Source: Nematostella vectensis (taxonomy: Eukaryota; Cnidaria; Anthozoa; Actiniaria; Edwardsiidae). Taken from it: DNA of 64,000 bases. The stretch spans positions 8,033,181 through 8,097,180 of the forward strand of contig NC_064040.1 of assembly GCF_932526225.1 (NCBI RefSeq). Reading direction: 5' to 3'. The position numbers were made by a program, and so were the translations under genes. The stretch's first letter is position 1. Each line of letters opens with the position of its first letter. The notes beneath the pieces were generated by a model. It made no database searches. It worked only from the letters and a program-made list of their open reading frames with translations, and was not told the origin of the DNA. Below are positions 35,301-47,000 of this stretch, one piece after another.

Positions 35301-38300
35301 GTGGCAAGGAGGTGCATTTTTTCAAGGCTTCCTATTAATAGCCCAAATACTGTATATACTGTTGTCAATAGAGGCTGCAATGCCATGATGGATTTTCATA
35401 AGTGAAGTTGCCCTGGCCTGATTCATTAAGAACGTTTAAAAAAATAATACTCATCTAGAGAAACTATTAAATAGGTGACGTAAGGCAGGGTGTGGGGGAG
35501 GGGTGTCGTCTGTTGCAGCCTTCCAGCCTTTATTGATGCATTAATGAGTTGGTGACTGTATGTTCCAGATTGGTGCAGCCAAGAAGAGATTTTCCCAATC
35601 TACCCAATGGCAGGGAGTGAAAAAGCCCCGCCGTTTGAGACCCTGACAAAATTCTTTCTAGACAGAGTGTTGGACTGCATGAGTTCTCAGGTAAAGATAT
35701 GTTCTTAATAACTTTTTTTTATAGACATCAAAGCAGTTAATTATTTTGCTAAACATTTTCTTTATTTTCTGTCACCGCAATTAGTTTGTTGCCTTACAGT
35801 CTGTTTTTCACACACAGGGCCATATATTTAGGGTTTTAATTCTTTGAATCCAAGGGACACTTGAATGCTAAAGTTTGATTTAGCTGAAAGATTGAAAATA
35901 GACATATAGAATAACTGAAATAGACATCCAGGTTTATCAAATGACTCTTGATAAACATGAAATTGAGCTATGTCGATGAAAACAGATAAAAAATGAGCTT
36001 TTATGTTTTGGCAAAGGCTGTGCTTTACTAAAAGCTTTAAATTGTACACAACAAAAATAATTAGCTCCTTTCAGCTTATTAGACTCAAATCTACAAGAAT
36101 ATTTTCATTTTCTTTGCTCTTTTGTTTTAACAATTTCTGAGTACAACCATTCCCTTTTAAAGCAGTGTAAACTTGGAGATCTAGAAATAATGAACTATAG
36201 GCAAGCCCCCTGTAATGTCAACAAATGATTATTTTTTGCTTCTTAGATGGTACTTGTGGAGTGGGCTGAACCCAGGTCAAGAGATCATGCATTTGCATTC
36301 CTGTTCAATAGCTTCAAGAAGTATTACTTGCCGTACATCTTCCCCCAATGGAACCCCTCCCCAGCTTTATACCATTCTTCTCCAGGTACTTATATTTCTC
36401 AAACATTTATTGTTACACTACCTGTCCCTCCATGTTGTACAATTGCCCCCTTCTCCTCCTGAAGCATACATTTTTTTGTACAAAACTCCTCTAAAGTAGA
36501 AACATGAACACAGTTTCAGTCAGTAGTGTTTATGAATACAGGTCATTAGGGCAACCCAGTCATTTGGGTAACTGTGCAAAGTCACTAGGCAACCGGTTGT
36601 CCCATAACTTCCATGTCAATTTTCCGATAATTTTTTCAAAATGGCTCTAAAGCCATATTATAGATTTTTCTAATATTCATTTTTTTTTTCAATTTTGCTT
36701 TACACAGAACTTCAAGTGCCCATGGCAACAATGAACCCAGAGAATGTGAGCACACACATGGTGGGAGCTCGGGAATCAGTGCTCAGGTGGTTCGTAGCCT
36801 TCACAGTGCGCTTCAAGAGACAGGAAGAAGGTCAGGAACCCAGTAGCCCCACCTTCACTTCCAAGTCAATGGAGTCCCTCCCCCCTAGCACGACCACACC
36901 CGGTATGGGGTCCACGGCAGACATGATGAAAAGCATCAGTAACGACAAGAAGAAGGAGGACTTGCATACGGCTAGTGACATCATCCGCCGAGTGCTGTAT
37001 TCCACTAAAGAGAATGTGCAGCTTCTTCATGAAGTTTTAAGACAGGTACAGTAGGGCCAGGGCACACTATTATGAGCAGATTGAAGCAAAAGTAGAATAG
37101 CCAGCCTGACAAAAGGAAAAGCTGAAGTACTGTACATCCACATTTAACTTGATGATAATTTTCAGGGTTTCAGGCTACCACCTAGGAACCTCAACACCAT
37201 TCGGCAAGTACTATCAGTCTACCAAGAGTGGATTAAGGTACTAGCTATCATATGAGCAGTAACAAGGAAAAATGCCAGAATTAGAAAGCAATGCTTGCAA
37301 GCTAAAAATGTCCAGCATGTCAAAGTTGGCAAGAATGTAATATTATTACACTAAACTAAACAGAATGATGCTTTTTTTGTTTTTTGTTTTTGGTGATATC
37401 ATCATTTAGACTTTTTTAATCTGAGGTATAAAATCATCAAGCCTTCATTCAACCCTGCTGAGTTGAGCTCAAGAAGATTAATCAACACAATTTTGGAGTT
37501 GTATGTTGGGAACCTCCTATAAAAGTAGAGTAGTCTTTTAATTAACTCCTCATACAAATAAGACAAGCAGCTAATGATTAACCCCAAACTACCTGCAATC
37601 AACAACAATCCTATGTTTATTAATTTTTCTGTTTCCACATCACCTATTAAATGTAGACCACAAGTTTTTTACAGCTTGGCTGTAGTCTTACCAACTAATA
37701 TAGTTGTTAAACAAGCAAATAATCATTTATTCACAGCATACAGAGAAGCCCATCTTTATGCAAGAACAAGTGCATGGTGTCACTCTCTCTAGTGATGCTG
37801 TTGATTCTAAAAGTGATCTTGCAGTACCAGAGTCTGTGGAGCCTCCTCAGAGCCCAGTCAGGACGTGGTCTTACTGCAGAGCCTTTAGCTTTAACAGAGA
37901 GCCAGTATTTGTGCTGCCTAGTGAGGAGGTGCGTGCAGGGCTTCAGGCCAACCTCAGACTCTTCATTCTCCATTCTGCTGAAGTCTTCCTTGCCCCAGAG
38001 GACTCTCGTGATCTGGAAAAGCAGGTGAGATGAGTTAGACAATGTCCAAGAGCCTGCCATTCTCTTGGCCTTAGATGACCTCTCTAGTGAATGTAAGTCC
38101 TGATGTGATAAAAAAAACATGGAGAAATAGCTGGAAAAAGTTGAGAAGGTCATGTGCAATACTGTAGCTACAGAATTTCAGATTTGTCTGGCCAATACAA
38201 AACGCAAATTACATGTTTACAGTTTCTGGTTGCTTTGTTACAGATTATTGTATTACTGGCTGTATGTTTGCAAGTAATTCATCTGTATTTCATAGATTAT

Positions 38301-41091
38301 GTAACAGACTTCATTCTTTCTATATTATTTTCCTAGGTTGATGTTTGCAAGCGGGTGATACATTTGTACCGCAGCATTGTGCTAGAGGTTCAGATGGAAC
38401 AGGCAACATGGGAGCAGCTGCTGGTTGTACTGCTGGAGGCGTGTCGTCACCTTCTGAGTGGCAATGCGCCTACGGACAAGATGCACTCTCTCAGTGGTCA
38501 ATTAGCTGCAAGTATACTACAGGTAGGTAGCATTCTTTGCTTAGTGTTCAGTTATCAGTGTCATCCTTTTTTGGAAAGGAAATTTGGAATCTTGCATTCA
38601 TGTCACCTTGAAGAAAAATGTACAGTCGAAGCTCTCTGAGCGACCGCTCTCGTAAGCGACCATCCCCGATAACGACCACGATCACGAATCACCGATTGAA
38701 TTGTCACACAAACTCTGTAATTCTAAGCTCTCGTAAGCGACCAACTTATCAGTGCGACCAGCTCCGTTAACGACCACAATTTCAAAACTTCAACTGAGAT
38801 TTTCTTTTATTTTTAAGCTCTCGTAAGCGACCACAATGATTTTTGGCTTTACAACATCAGTCAACACCTGATAAACATCATATCCAGTGCATGCTGAAAT
38901 CACATATAAAGCGGAAATGTTGTAATGTTTCACAAAAGCTGCCTTTCCAGTAGGCAATTATTAAAGAATTCCATAATTTCAATTTTCTAACTTCAATTTC
39001 AACCATTTCTTTGTCTCCAAAAAAATTACAAGGAATCTCTAGTCCATTGCCAGCTCCATGATTTATCCTTTTTTCAGTTACAATAGCCATCCACTTGTTT
39101 GTTGCACGCTGTAGAAATCGGCTAACAAAATACGCCATGCGATAGTCGTAGACGCAGAAGATATTCTCATGACGAAAAGCTTAAGTCTTCGATATAAACA
39201 AGCATAACGAGCTACTTTGCGTAGAATTATATGCTATAAAATAAAACAACTCACTCTCATGATAAGTCAAATACCTAGTTTTAAAATCAAGCAATAAACC
39301 AAAATATCACAGCGTCGTTATTATCACGGTAACTTTTAGATTCCATTTTAATTAAGCTCCCGTAAGCGACCAACACCTATTCTTCAAGATTTTTAGCGCC
39401 CAGTGGTCGCTTATGAGAGCAAGCTCTCGTGAAAGACCAGCTCCGTTAACGACCAAAATTCTCAGTTCCCAAGGTGGTCGCTTACCAGAGCTTCAACTGT
39501 TAATGTAAAATGTAAAGAGAAAAGTATTTTTTTTTTGCACCCCTGTATTGTGACCCTCTTAAAAATCCTAGATTCTGTATTTTTTAAGACGCTGTTTGTG
39601 ACATGGATCCGTGCCAACCTGAAGGTGCCCATATCCCTCAGCCTGTGGGACAAGTGTCTGGATGTGCTCTCTTCCCTCACACACTGGGAGGAGGTCATAG
39701 CAGAGTGGAACGTAAGTGTGACGGTTCTGCACCTCAAAGGCTCTTCATCTAGATGTTGGGTGTTCTCTGTGGGGTGGGAAGAGGAAATGTGTGTGTTTAT
39801 GTAATCCCATCTATAACAAATTAGGAGGAGGTAATGACAGAGTGGATTGTTAGTTTGGTCCTTAATTTGACAGTTTGACCTTAAGCGCAGGGGATTTTAA
39901 GCTAGAGATGGAATGTGTCTCAGGACTTTAAGAGGTGGATTCAAATGTCTTGATGTGCTCAAAATGTCTAGAATGTCTGAAATTGTAACCAATCTAGCGA
40001 ACAACTGTCCCAAGTGGTTCTTGATTGTATATTTGTTTTAATGATGACTTTTGTCTTTATCTCTTAGACTACTCTGCAGACCTTGACCAGAGTACTGGCC
40101 AGAACTGTCTATAACCTTGACCTAGATGACCTCCCGTTGGACAGGCTGAGTGAACAGAAGCGTAAACGGCGGCGGCACCAAGTCCAGGACAAGCCCAACT
40201 TTGACAAACTAGCCTTCTCCCGTTGGAGTCGAATGGAGAGTCGGGGCACGGGAAGTCCTAAGATGATTCGCTCCTCTCTAGAGGTTAAGAGTGAGGGAAT
40301 GTCATCTGCACCAGTCACACCAAATATCAAAAGGCCGTCTGCACAGCGAATGTCCTTAGGGGCTCCTCAACAACAACCTGTTATCACTGGACCTCCTGGG
40401 GATCTACATGTGGTGGCCCAGACAGAGAGGAGTGCATTTCAGGTGGCGGGTGCAGCTCAGATGCTGCAAGACACGCCTTTAAAGACCAGGAACCAACTAC
40501 CTTCTACCACTGCTGGTAATAAGTGTACTATACCTAATGGTTAAATGATAGGATAGAATTATTAATATTGTAAAAATATGATTAACCAGGATGATGAAGT
40601 AAAACAGATATGAGTCTGAAAACAAAAAGATTGCGATTTGAATGGGTGGGTGTTTTAACATTAGAAATCTTAATATAGAGGGGAACATGGTCACTGTAAA
40701 ACGTATAATCATATCAAATTTTATAACCATTATGAAGACTTCTAACATCGTATTTACATGATGTTGATCAGGCACAGTGACAACTGAAGAGACTGCTGGA
40801 CAGTCATTGGTTCCTGAACATAGCACCATAACACGGTCAGACTCACAGCTGCTGAACCGAGACCATACTGATGCCGACACCCTGTCCCAAGGTGACAGCA
40901 GTCTAGAAACCTCTGCATCGGGAGCTAAGAGCCAGTCTGCCAGAGAACTGTACTCACGAGGCATCTCTGAAAGCTTGTCGAGTACTGACTTTGAGGAGGA
41001 TTTGGAGAGCCTGGCAAGTACAAACCTCAGGTCTAGGGATGACAGTGAGAGTATCTCTAGTGCAGATCGGAGGTCACGAGGAGAAAACGAG
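32317..41091 (+). CDS. RALGAPA1: RALGAPA exons 1-15 (N-terminal helical region and start of linker)
   Basis: Exons: 32317-32425, 32504-32614, 32846-32895, 33046-33103, 33583-33626, 33836-34094, 35569-35690, 36247-36385, 36708-37045, 37166-37237, 37737-38024, 38337-38522, 39589-39711, 40068-40515, 40772-41091. Key matches to the vertebrate protein are [49 protein letters not shown] plus [37 protein letters not shown] and [15 protein letters not shown]. Exon 1/2 could be misread as one exon because the 78-bp intron between them is open, but splicing it restores the correct spacing. Introns hold a MITE (34199-35077) and a pogo-like element (38632-39500). The start of exon 5 is accurate to about one base. 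Confidence 0.92.
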
Positions 41092-44000
41092 GTAAGAACT
41101 AATAGGTGGCTTAAGACCAGCGGTCTGAGTTCGTCAAGATTTCTCGGAAAAATGATGTTTGGGCGCCCTAGCTCAAAACTCAGTATACTGTGAAAGTTTG
41201 AAGCAATTTGGATAAATATTTTTGGCGATAGAAGCCGAAAAGTAATTTTTCGTCTCCCGCACCCGGATTTGAGACAATTTCGTGGTTGTTAGAAAAAGAC
41301 TAAAAACCGGTTCGCAACGCGTGATAAAACATTTGAAGCTTATATAAACCTAAAGAATGGATAATAAGGATTTCCCAGGCTGAAAGATAAGCTGTTCTGT
41401 CAGCACCTTATTATTTTACGCGATTTTATTTTATTTTATGTTTTTAGATGACTTTGAAAAGCCTTGAAATGATCGTGTAATATCGCTGATGAGATGTGGA
41501 TTTGGCAAAAATGATTGCATTTATCGAAAAGAACATCATTTCTACTTTTGATATGTGAAATAAAATTTAGGGGCAAATAAAATCCGACTTTTTTACAAGC
41601 CGAAATATGACCCCCACTTGACCCTAATTATAAACAAATGCCGACTACTGTATCGGGTTTTCCGCATTCAAACAACGCCTTCAAATCTCCAGAAAAACAA
41701 GAAAGAGCGTTCAAATCAAAAGAAATATACTGTCGGCAATACTAAAATTTAATGGTAATAATTTCATAGCATTTATTGCATTAAATTGCGATTTTTAGGC
41801 TCGCCTGATACTATTTTGTTTGCTATTTTGTTTACGTAATTAAAGCGTGACAAACAAAGCGACAAGCATAAAATACCTCACCATGACTGCAATAAGACTT
41901 TTCAGATAATTACTTATTAAAAAGAAAAACGTCCAAAAGAAGAAAATGAGAGTTTTGCATGCTTTTATTTAATTAACAAGCGATACTGACATAATTTTGT
42001 ACAGTTTTAAATTGTAATTAAACAAAAAGCTTGATCAAATTGTCAAAATTTGCTTATTTCCAAAGCCTTTGTTCAACTACAAATTTGATCAAATAAAAAT
42101 ACAAATTATGCAAGAACGCTGAGACATTTGCGATATTGAGGCCTCTCACGTAAGCTGTTTTCCTTTTTAGTAAAAGAGAGTATTGAAGTGTAAAAACTTA
42201 CTCTGGTCTTCACAACAGAACACAGGATTACCGACTCAGAAATCTATTTCATGTAACCATGAAAAAAATATAATCGGGACCCAAGAAATCGTGGATTTAT
42301 TTTGCGCAACTACATCTTCGAATAACATCCACGAGCGTGGCTACAAAAGAAGTTTGCGTCGGGTTGCTCCGGGCACTTGAAGCTCCAGCTCTTTGCAGAT
42401 AGTGGGAAGGGTGGCCACTGAAAGAAAGGTGAGCCTGGACCTGGAGTACAAGTGGCACAAGTCGATGCCGTTCGCTTCTATTGGGTGATTTAGTTGGCAT
42501 TCATCTAGGATGGCAGCTCTCGTACGGAAGTAGGCGGCTGCCTCCTCCGCAGCCTCTACTGCCTCCGCACCCTGTGTCTTTTTCGGAAATAATACACCTA
42601 TACATGGCCCGGTTATAGGAACTCGTTGATTTAATCGGCGTTCCCCTGTATAGAGATGCAGCTTGTTGATTCTATCACTTCATTCCCAATTAATGGTACG
42701 CTCCCCTCCTCCCCCCGACTACTTTTTGGTGGTGGCCAAGCTTGCCGGGAAGGGGGACCCCGATAAAAACAGACGGGGGTGATCGTCGGCAAAATTGATT
42801 GTAACCCGTTAGGGATGGTACTTTAGGCGTGGTCAACAGAAATTATTTCCTCTAAGAGATGGAAAATTGGGTGAGGTCGAAGGAATTTTTGCCCCTAAGG
42901 GATAGCAGAATCGAAAAAAACCGTTTAACACCACCTTAGGAATAGCAATTAATCGAAGTTTATACCCTAAGAGATAACAGAATGAAAAAAAAAAAACGTT
43001 TAACACCAACTTAAGAATAGCAGTTGGTCGAATTTTACACCCTAAAAGATAGCAAAATCTGAAAAATCCTCCAACACCCCCTAAGAGATGGCAGTTGGTA
43101 GACATTTTATACCCTAAAAGATATGACGATTACCACCGTCTACATTTTTAGAGAGTCCCCCCCCCCCCCCCCCCTCCGGGCAAAGATATGCATTCCCCTT
43201 CTTTGTCAAACTCGCATTTGCCGTATAGTGTGTGCCGGTCTAACCAAGCCAAGCGTGTATAGCCTTTCACGCACTGGACAGCTGAATAGCTTTGTGGTAG
43301 GCTCTTCCTCGTTGCTGACTGCGGGTTCTGGCTCAGCAGCGTTCGCCCTGCGCTCGACAGCACGCTTGATGTCATCGAATTCACCGTCACTGAACGACCC
43401 CGGAAACGTTGAAATCGATTGGTCAGGATGCGGCTTGAAGGCTCTCTCTCCTCTTCCCCTCCCACTCCTCTCCTCTTCCCCTCCCACTCCCCTCGTGGCT
43501 ATAATACACCGGGTAAACGCCCCCCCCCCCCCTTATTGAAGGCTTTTCAAATATAATTATTTTTCCAAATGGTACCTATGGTTGAGCAAGCCACACCTCC
43601 TCAGTCCTCTGTTCCTATGATCTCCTGCCTGAGACTTTGTCAAAGTAAAGAAGCGCTTATAGAGAGTAATTACCTGCTTGCAATAAGCGTTTACTGCACC
43701 TTACGCGCAATGATAGAATCCTGCGTTGTCTTGCTTGTAGTATGCCGGTAAAGTGAATAATGAAAGCGATTTTTCACTGGTTAACAAGCCAATCGATTGG
43801 CTAGGACAAAATTTGGACGGCTGTTTATCCCGGCCAGACAAATTTTGTCCTCCTAGTGCGATTAGGCCCTAAGTTAACGCGCGAAAAAATGAAAACAGAA
43901 AAGTCACCTCAAAATTTACCTAGGGAGGTTTTTTGGACATATGCTCCGTGACAAGAATGGAATTTTTTTGGTAGTATTGAAAACAATAGTAAAAGCATCA

Positions 44001-47000
44001 ACTGTTATTTTTTCTTACTTTCTTTTTATAACTCAATTTACCTGGGGAATGGAAATTGGTTGGTTATATCATAAACAATAGTAGAAAAGCTTCAACTGTT
44101 ATTTTTTTTTTATTTCTTTGTATGAACGCTTGTTGAATAGATTTACTCCTCGAATTTGCATAACAACACGACAGCAGAAGATGGTACGCGTTTCTAGTCC
44201 ACGAAAGTAGGGAACGAAAGAAAATATTATAATGCTTATAGAACGAGGGATGGATAGAAATAAATATAGGACGATTTAAGAATAACTTTCGTGGGAAAAA
44301 GTTTTGTGATGCTCATGAAGCGGAAGAATAAAGAACCGGAAGTTTTTAGTGCCGATAATAATTATCATGCATGGGGATTGTACTTTAAAATGTTATGAAA
44401 ATATTATCTTGAAAAGCATATAAACATCAGAGAGACAAGAATATTTGATCAAATACCAGTATTTTCAAGAATTATATTGCATCCTTTTTTGGGGGAGTTT
44501 TAATTGTTATTTATAAGTTTTTGGAAGCGAGGCATTAAAAAGTGAGTGTCGGCATTTGTTTATAATTAGGGTCAAGTGGGGGTCATATTTCGGCTTGTAA
44601 AAAAGTCGGATTTTATTTGCCCCTAAATTTTATTTCACAAATCAAAAGTAGAAATGATGTTCTTTTCGATAAATGCAATCATTTTTGCCAAATCCACATC
44701 TCATCAGCGATATTACACGATCATTTCAAGGCTTTTCAAAGTCATCTAAAAACATAAAATAAAATAAAATCGCGTAAAATAATAAGGTGCTGACAGAACA
44801 GCTTATCTTTCAGCCTGGGAAATCCTTATTATCCATTCTTTAGGTTTATATAAGCTTCAAATGTTTTATCACGCGTTGCGAACCGGTTTTTAGTCTTTTT
44901 CTAACAACCACGAAATTGTCTCAAATCCGGGTGCGGGAGACGAAAAATTACTTTTCGGCTTCTATCGCCAAAAATATTTATCCAAATTGCTTCAAACTTT
45001 CACAGGATAATCATGGTCACCCATACCTATTACCATTTTAATTTTGAGCTAGGGTACCCAAACTTCATTTTTCCGAGAAATGTCGACGAACTCAGACCGC
45101 TGGTCTTAATTATGCTGTTATGGTACTATGCATGCTCTCATTAGTTGATAAGTGGCCATACATCCTGGTACAGCCCGCTCTGAAACAAAGCAGCACCTTG
45201 ACATATTGGATGGTAAAATTAGCTCCCGTAAGGCCTGTGCACTTGGTCTATAAGGGCCATTTAGTTAACTCTTTCATGTTGGCCGGGTTGGATTTAACTC
45301 ATTTACTGCTTTTCTCTTACACTTTGCAACCAGTCAGAGGACGTCAGCACTTACTCTAAGCCAGAGTTTGACTCCTCCCCTCCCCATTTCCATCCATCCC
45401 CGGATTCAGCACATCTAAGGAGGGAAGACACATCTAAGTCTGCAGAATGGTTTAACATGAGCTTTGAGCCCGAGACTGGCAGTAATTATACTGCCAGTGA
45501 TTTGTACCAGGGATTGTCAAGAATCAGTGAGTCAAGCCTGGAAACCAAGTTTGATGAGGTAGGAAATAGGGACCGAAATCAACGATAGACAATGATGACA
45601 GAAATCAATTGAGTTACATAGAGAATTAATTGACCTCATGTGGAAATGTTCTATGACTGAAACATTTCATCTGCTTTACAAAGTCCTAGGGCCAGATCAT
45701 AGAAAGCGGATTAGCGCCAACCCAGGAATAAATGCAGCTTGACACTTGATTGGATAAAAAAGGCATTTATCCCTGGGTTAGCGTTAACCTACTTTTTAGG
45801 AACCCAGCCCTGACGTGAAAACTCCAACTTTTATGGTCTACCAAGGACACTAGGTGTTTTACCTGTAATCTTTCTGACATGGGAATCAAGTCTTCCTATG
45901 AGCATCGGTCGGTCTCGTGGCTGCTGTCAGCATAGGCTGCAATTGTGGTTAGCAACAATAACAGGGCTCAAAGTTAGCGACAAAAAGGGCCAGATCAGAA
46001 TATGTGCTTTTAAATGCTCTATGATACTGTACATCATATTTTAACACATATTGGAGAAAATTAATTTTTTTCTTATAAAATGAGCTTCAAAATGTGTATA
46101 CATATGCCAAGTCTGTTACTAATCTGAGGATCTACTATTGAATTAACTAAAATCCCATCCCACTAAAATTCAGCTGTGGATCTTAAATTCCAAAAATGGT
46201 CACACGTCTAGCAATATCAAGATCTTTGAGCCCTGAATAAGAACATAAGAAGATGACAAGAAGGTGATGTGATGCTTTGCTCAAGATGCAATTCCTTTCC
46301 CTTGTTGTACAGGCCAGTAAGGGTTCGACCTTTCTTTTCCTTGTGGTACACGCCAGTAAGGGTTCGGCCTTCCTTTCCCTTGTTGTACACGCCAGTAAGG
46401 GTTCGACCTTCCTTTTCCTTGTTGTGCACGCCAGTAAGGGTTTGACCTTCTTTTTCCTTGTTGTACAGGCCAGTAAGGGTTCGACCTTCCTTTTCCTTGT
46501 TGTACACGCCAGTAAGGGTTCGGCCTTCCTTTCCCTTGTTGTGCACGCCAGTAAGGGTTCGACCTTCCTTTTCCTTGTGGTACACGCCAGTAAGGGTTTG
46601 ACCTTCCTTTTCCTTGTGGTACACGCCAGTAAGGGTTCGGCCTTCCTTTCCCTTGTTGTGCACGCCAGTAAGGGTTCGACCTTCCTTTTCTTTGTTGTAC
46701 ACGCCAGTAAGGGTTTGACCTTCCTTTTCCTTGTTGTACACGCCAGTAAGGGTTTGACCTTCCTTTTCCTTGTTGTACACGTCAGTAAGGGTTCGACCTT
46801 CCTTTTCCTTGTTGTACACGCCAGTAAGGGTTCAGCCTTCCTTTTCCTTGTTGTACAGGCCAGTAAGGGTTCGACCTTCTTTTTCCTTGTTGTACACACC
46901 GGTAAGGGTTCGACCTTCCTTTTCCTTGTTGTACACGCCAGTAAGGGTTCAGCCTTCCTTTTCCTTGTTGTACAGGCCAGTAAGGGTTCGACCTTCTTTT

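Larger units (their letters stand above)
41115..45105. mobile_element. 4.0-kb DNA transposon with ~550-bp terminal inverted repeats and TTAA duplication
   Basis: The left terminal repeat (41115-41646, starting GACCAGCGGTCTGAGTTCG) is repeated inverted at 44548-45105. TTAA flanks both ends (41111-41114 and 45106-45109). The right arm has ~28 extra bases near its end. A TTAA duplication fits the piggyBac or Kolobok superfamilies; the terminus does not start with the CCC typical of piggyBac. The 2.9-kb interior has no transposase-length frame, only short open stretches and a ~66-bp degenerate repeat, so it is non-autonomous or decayed. It begins 20 bp downstream of the exon 15 donor. Confidence 0.9.
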
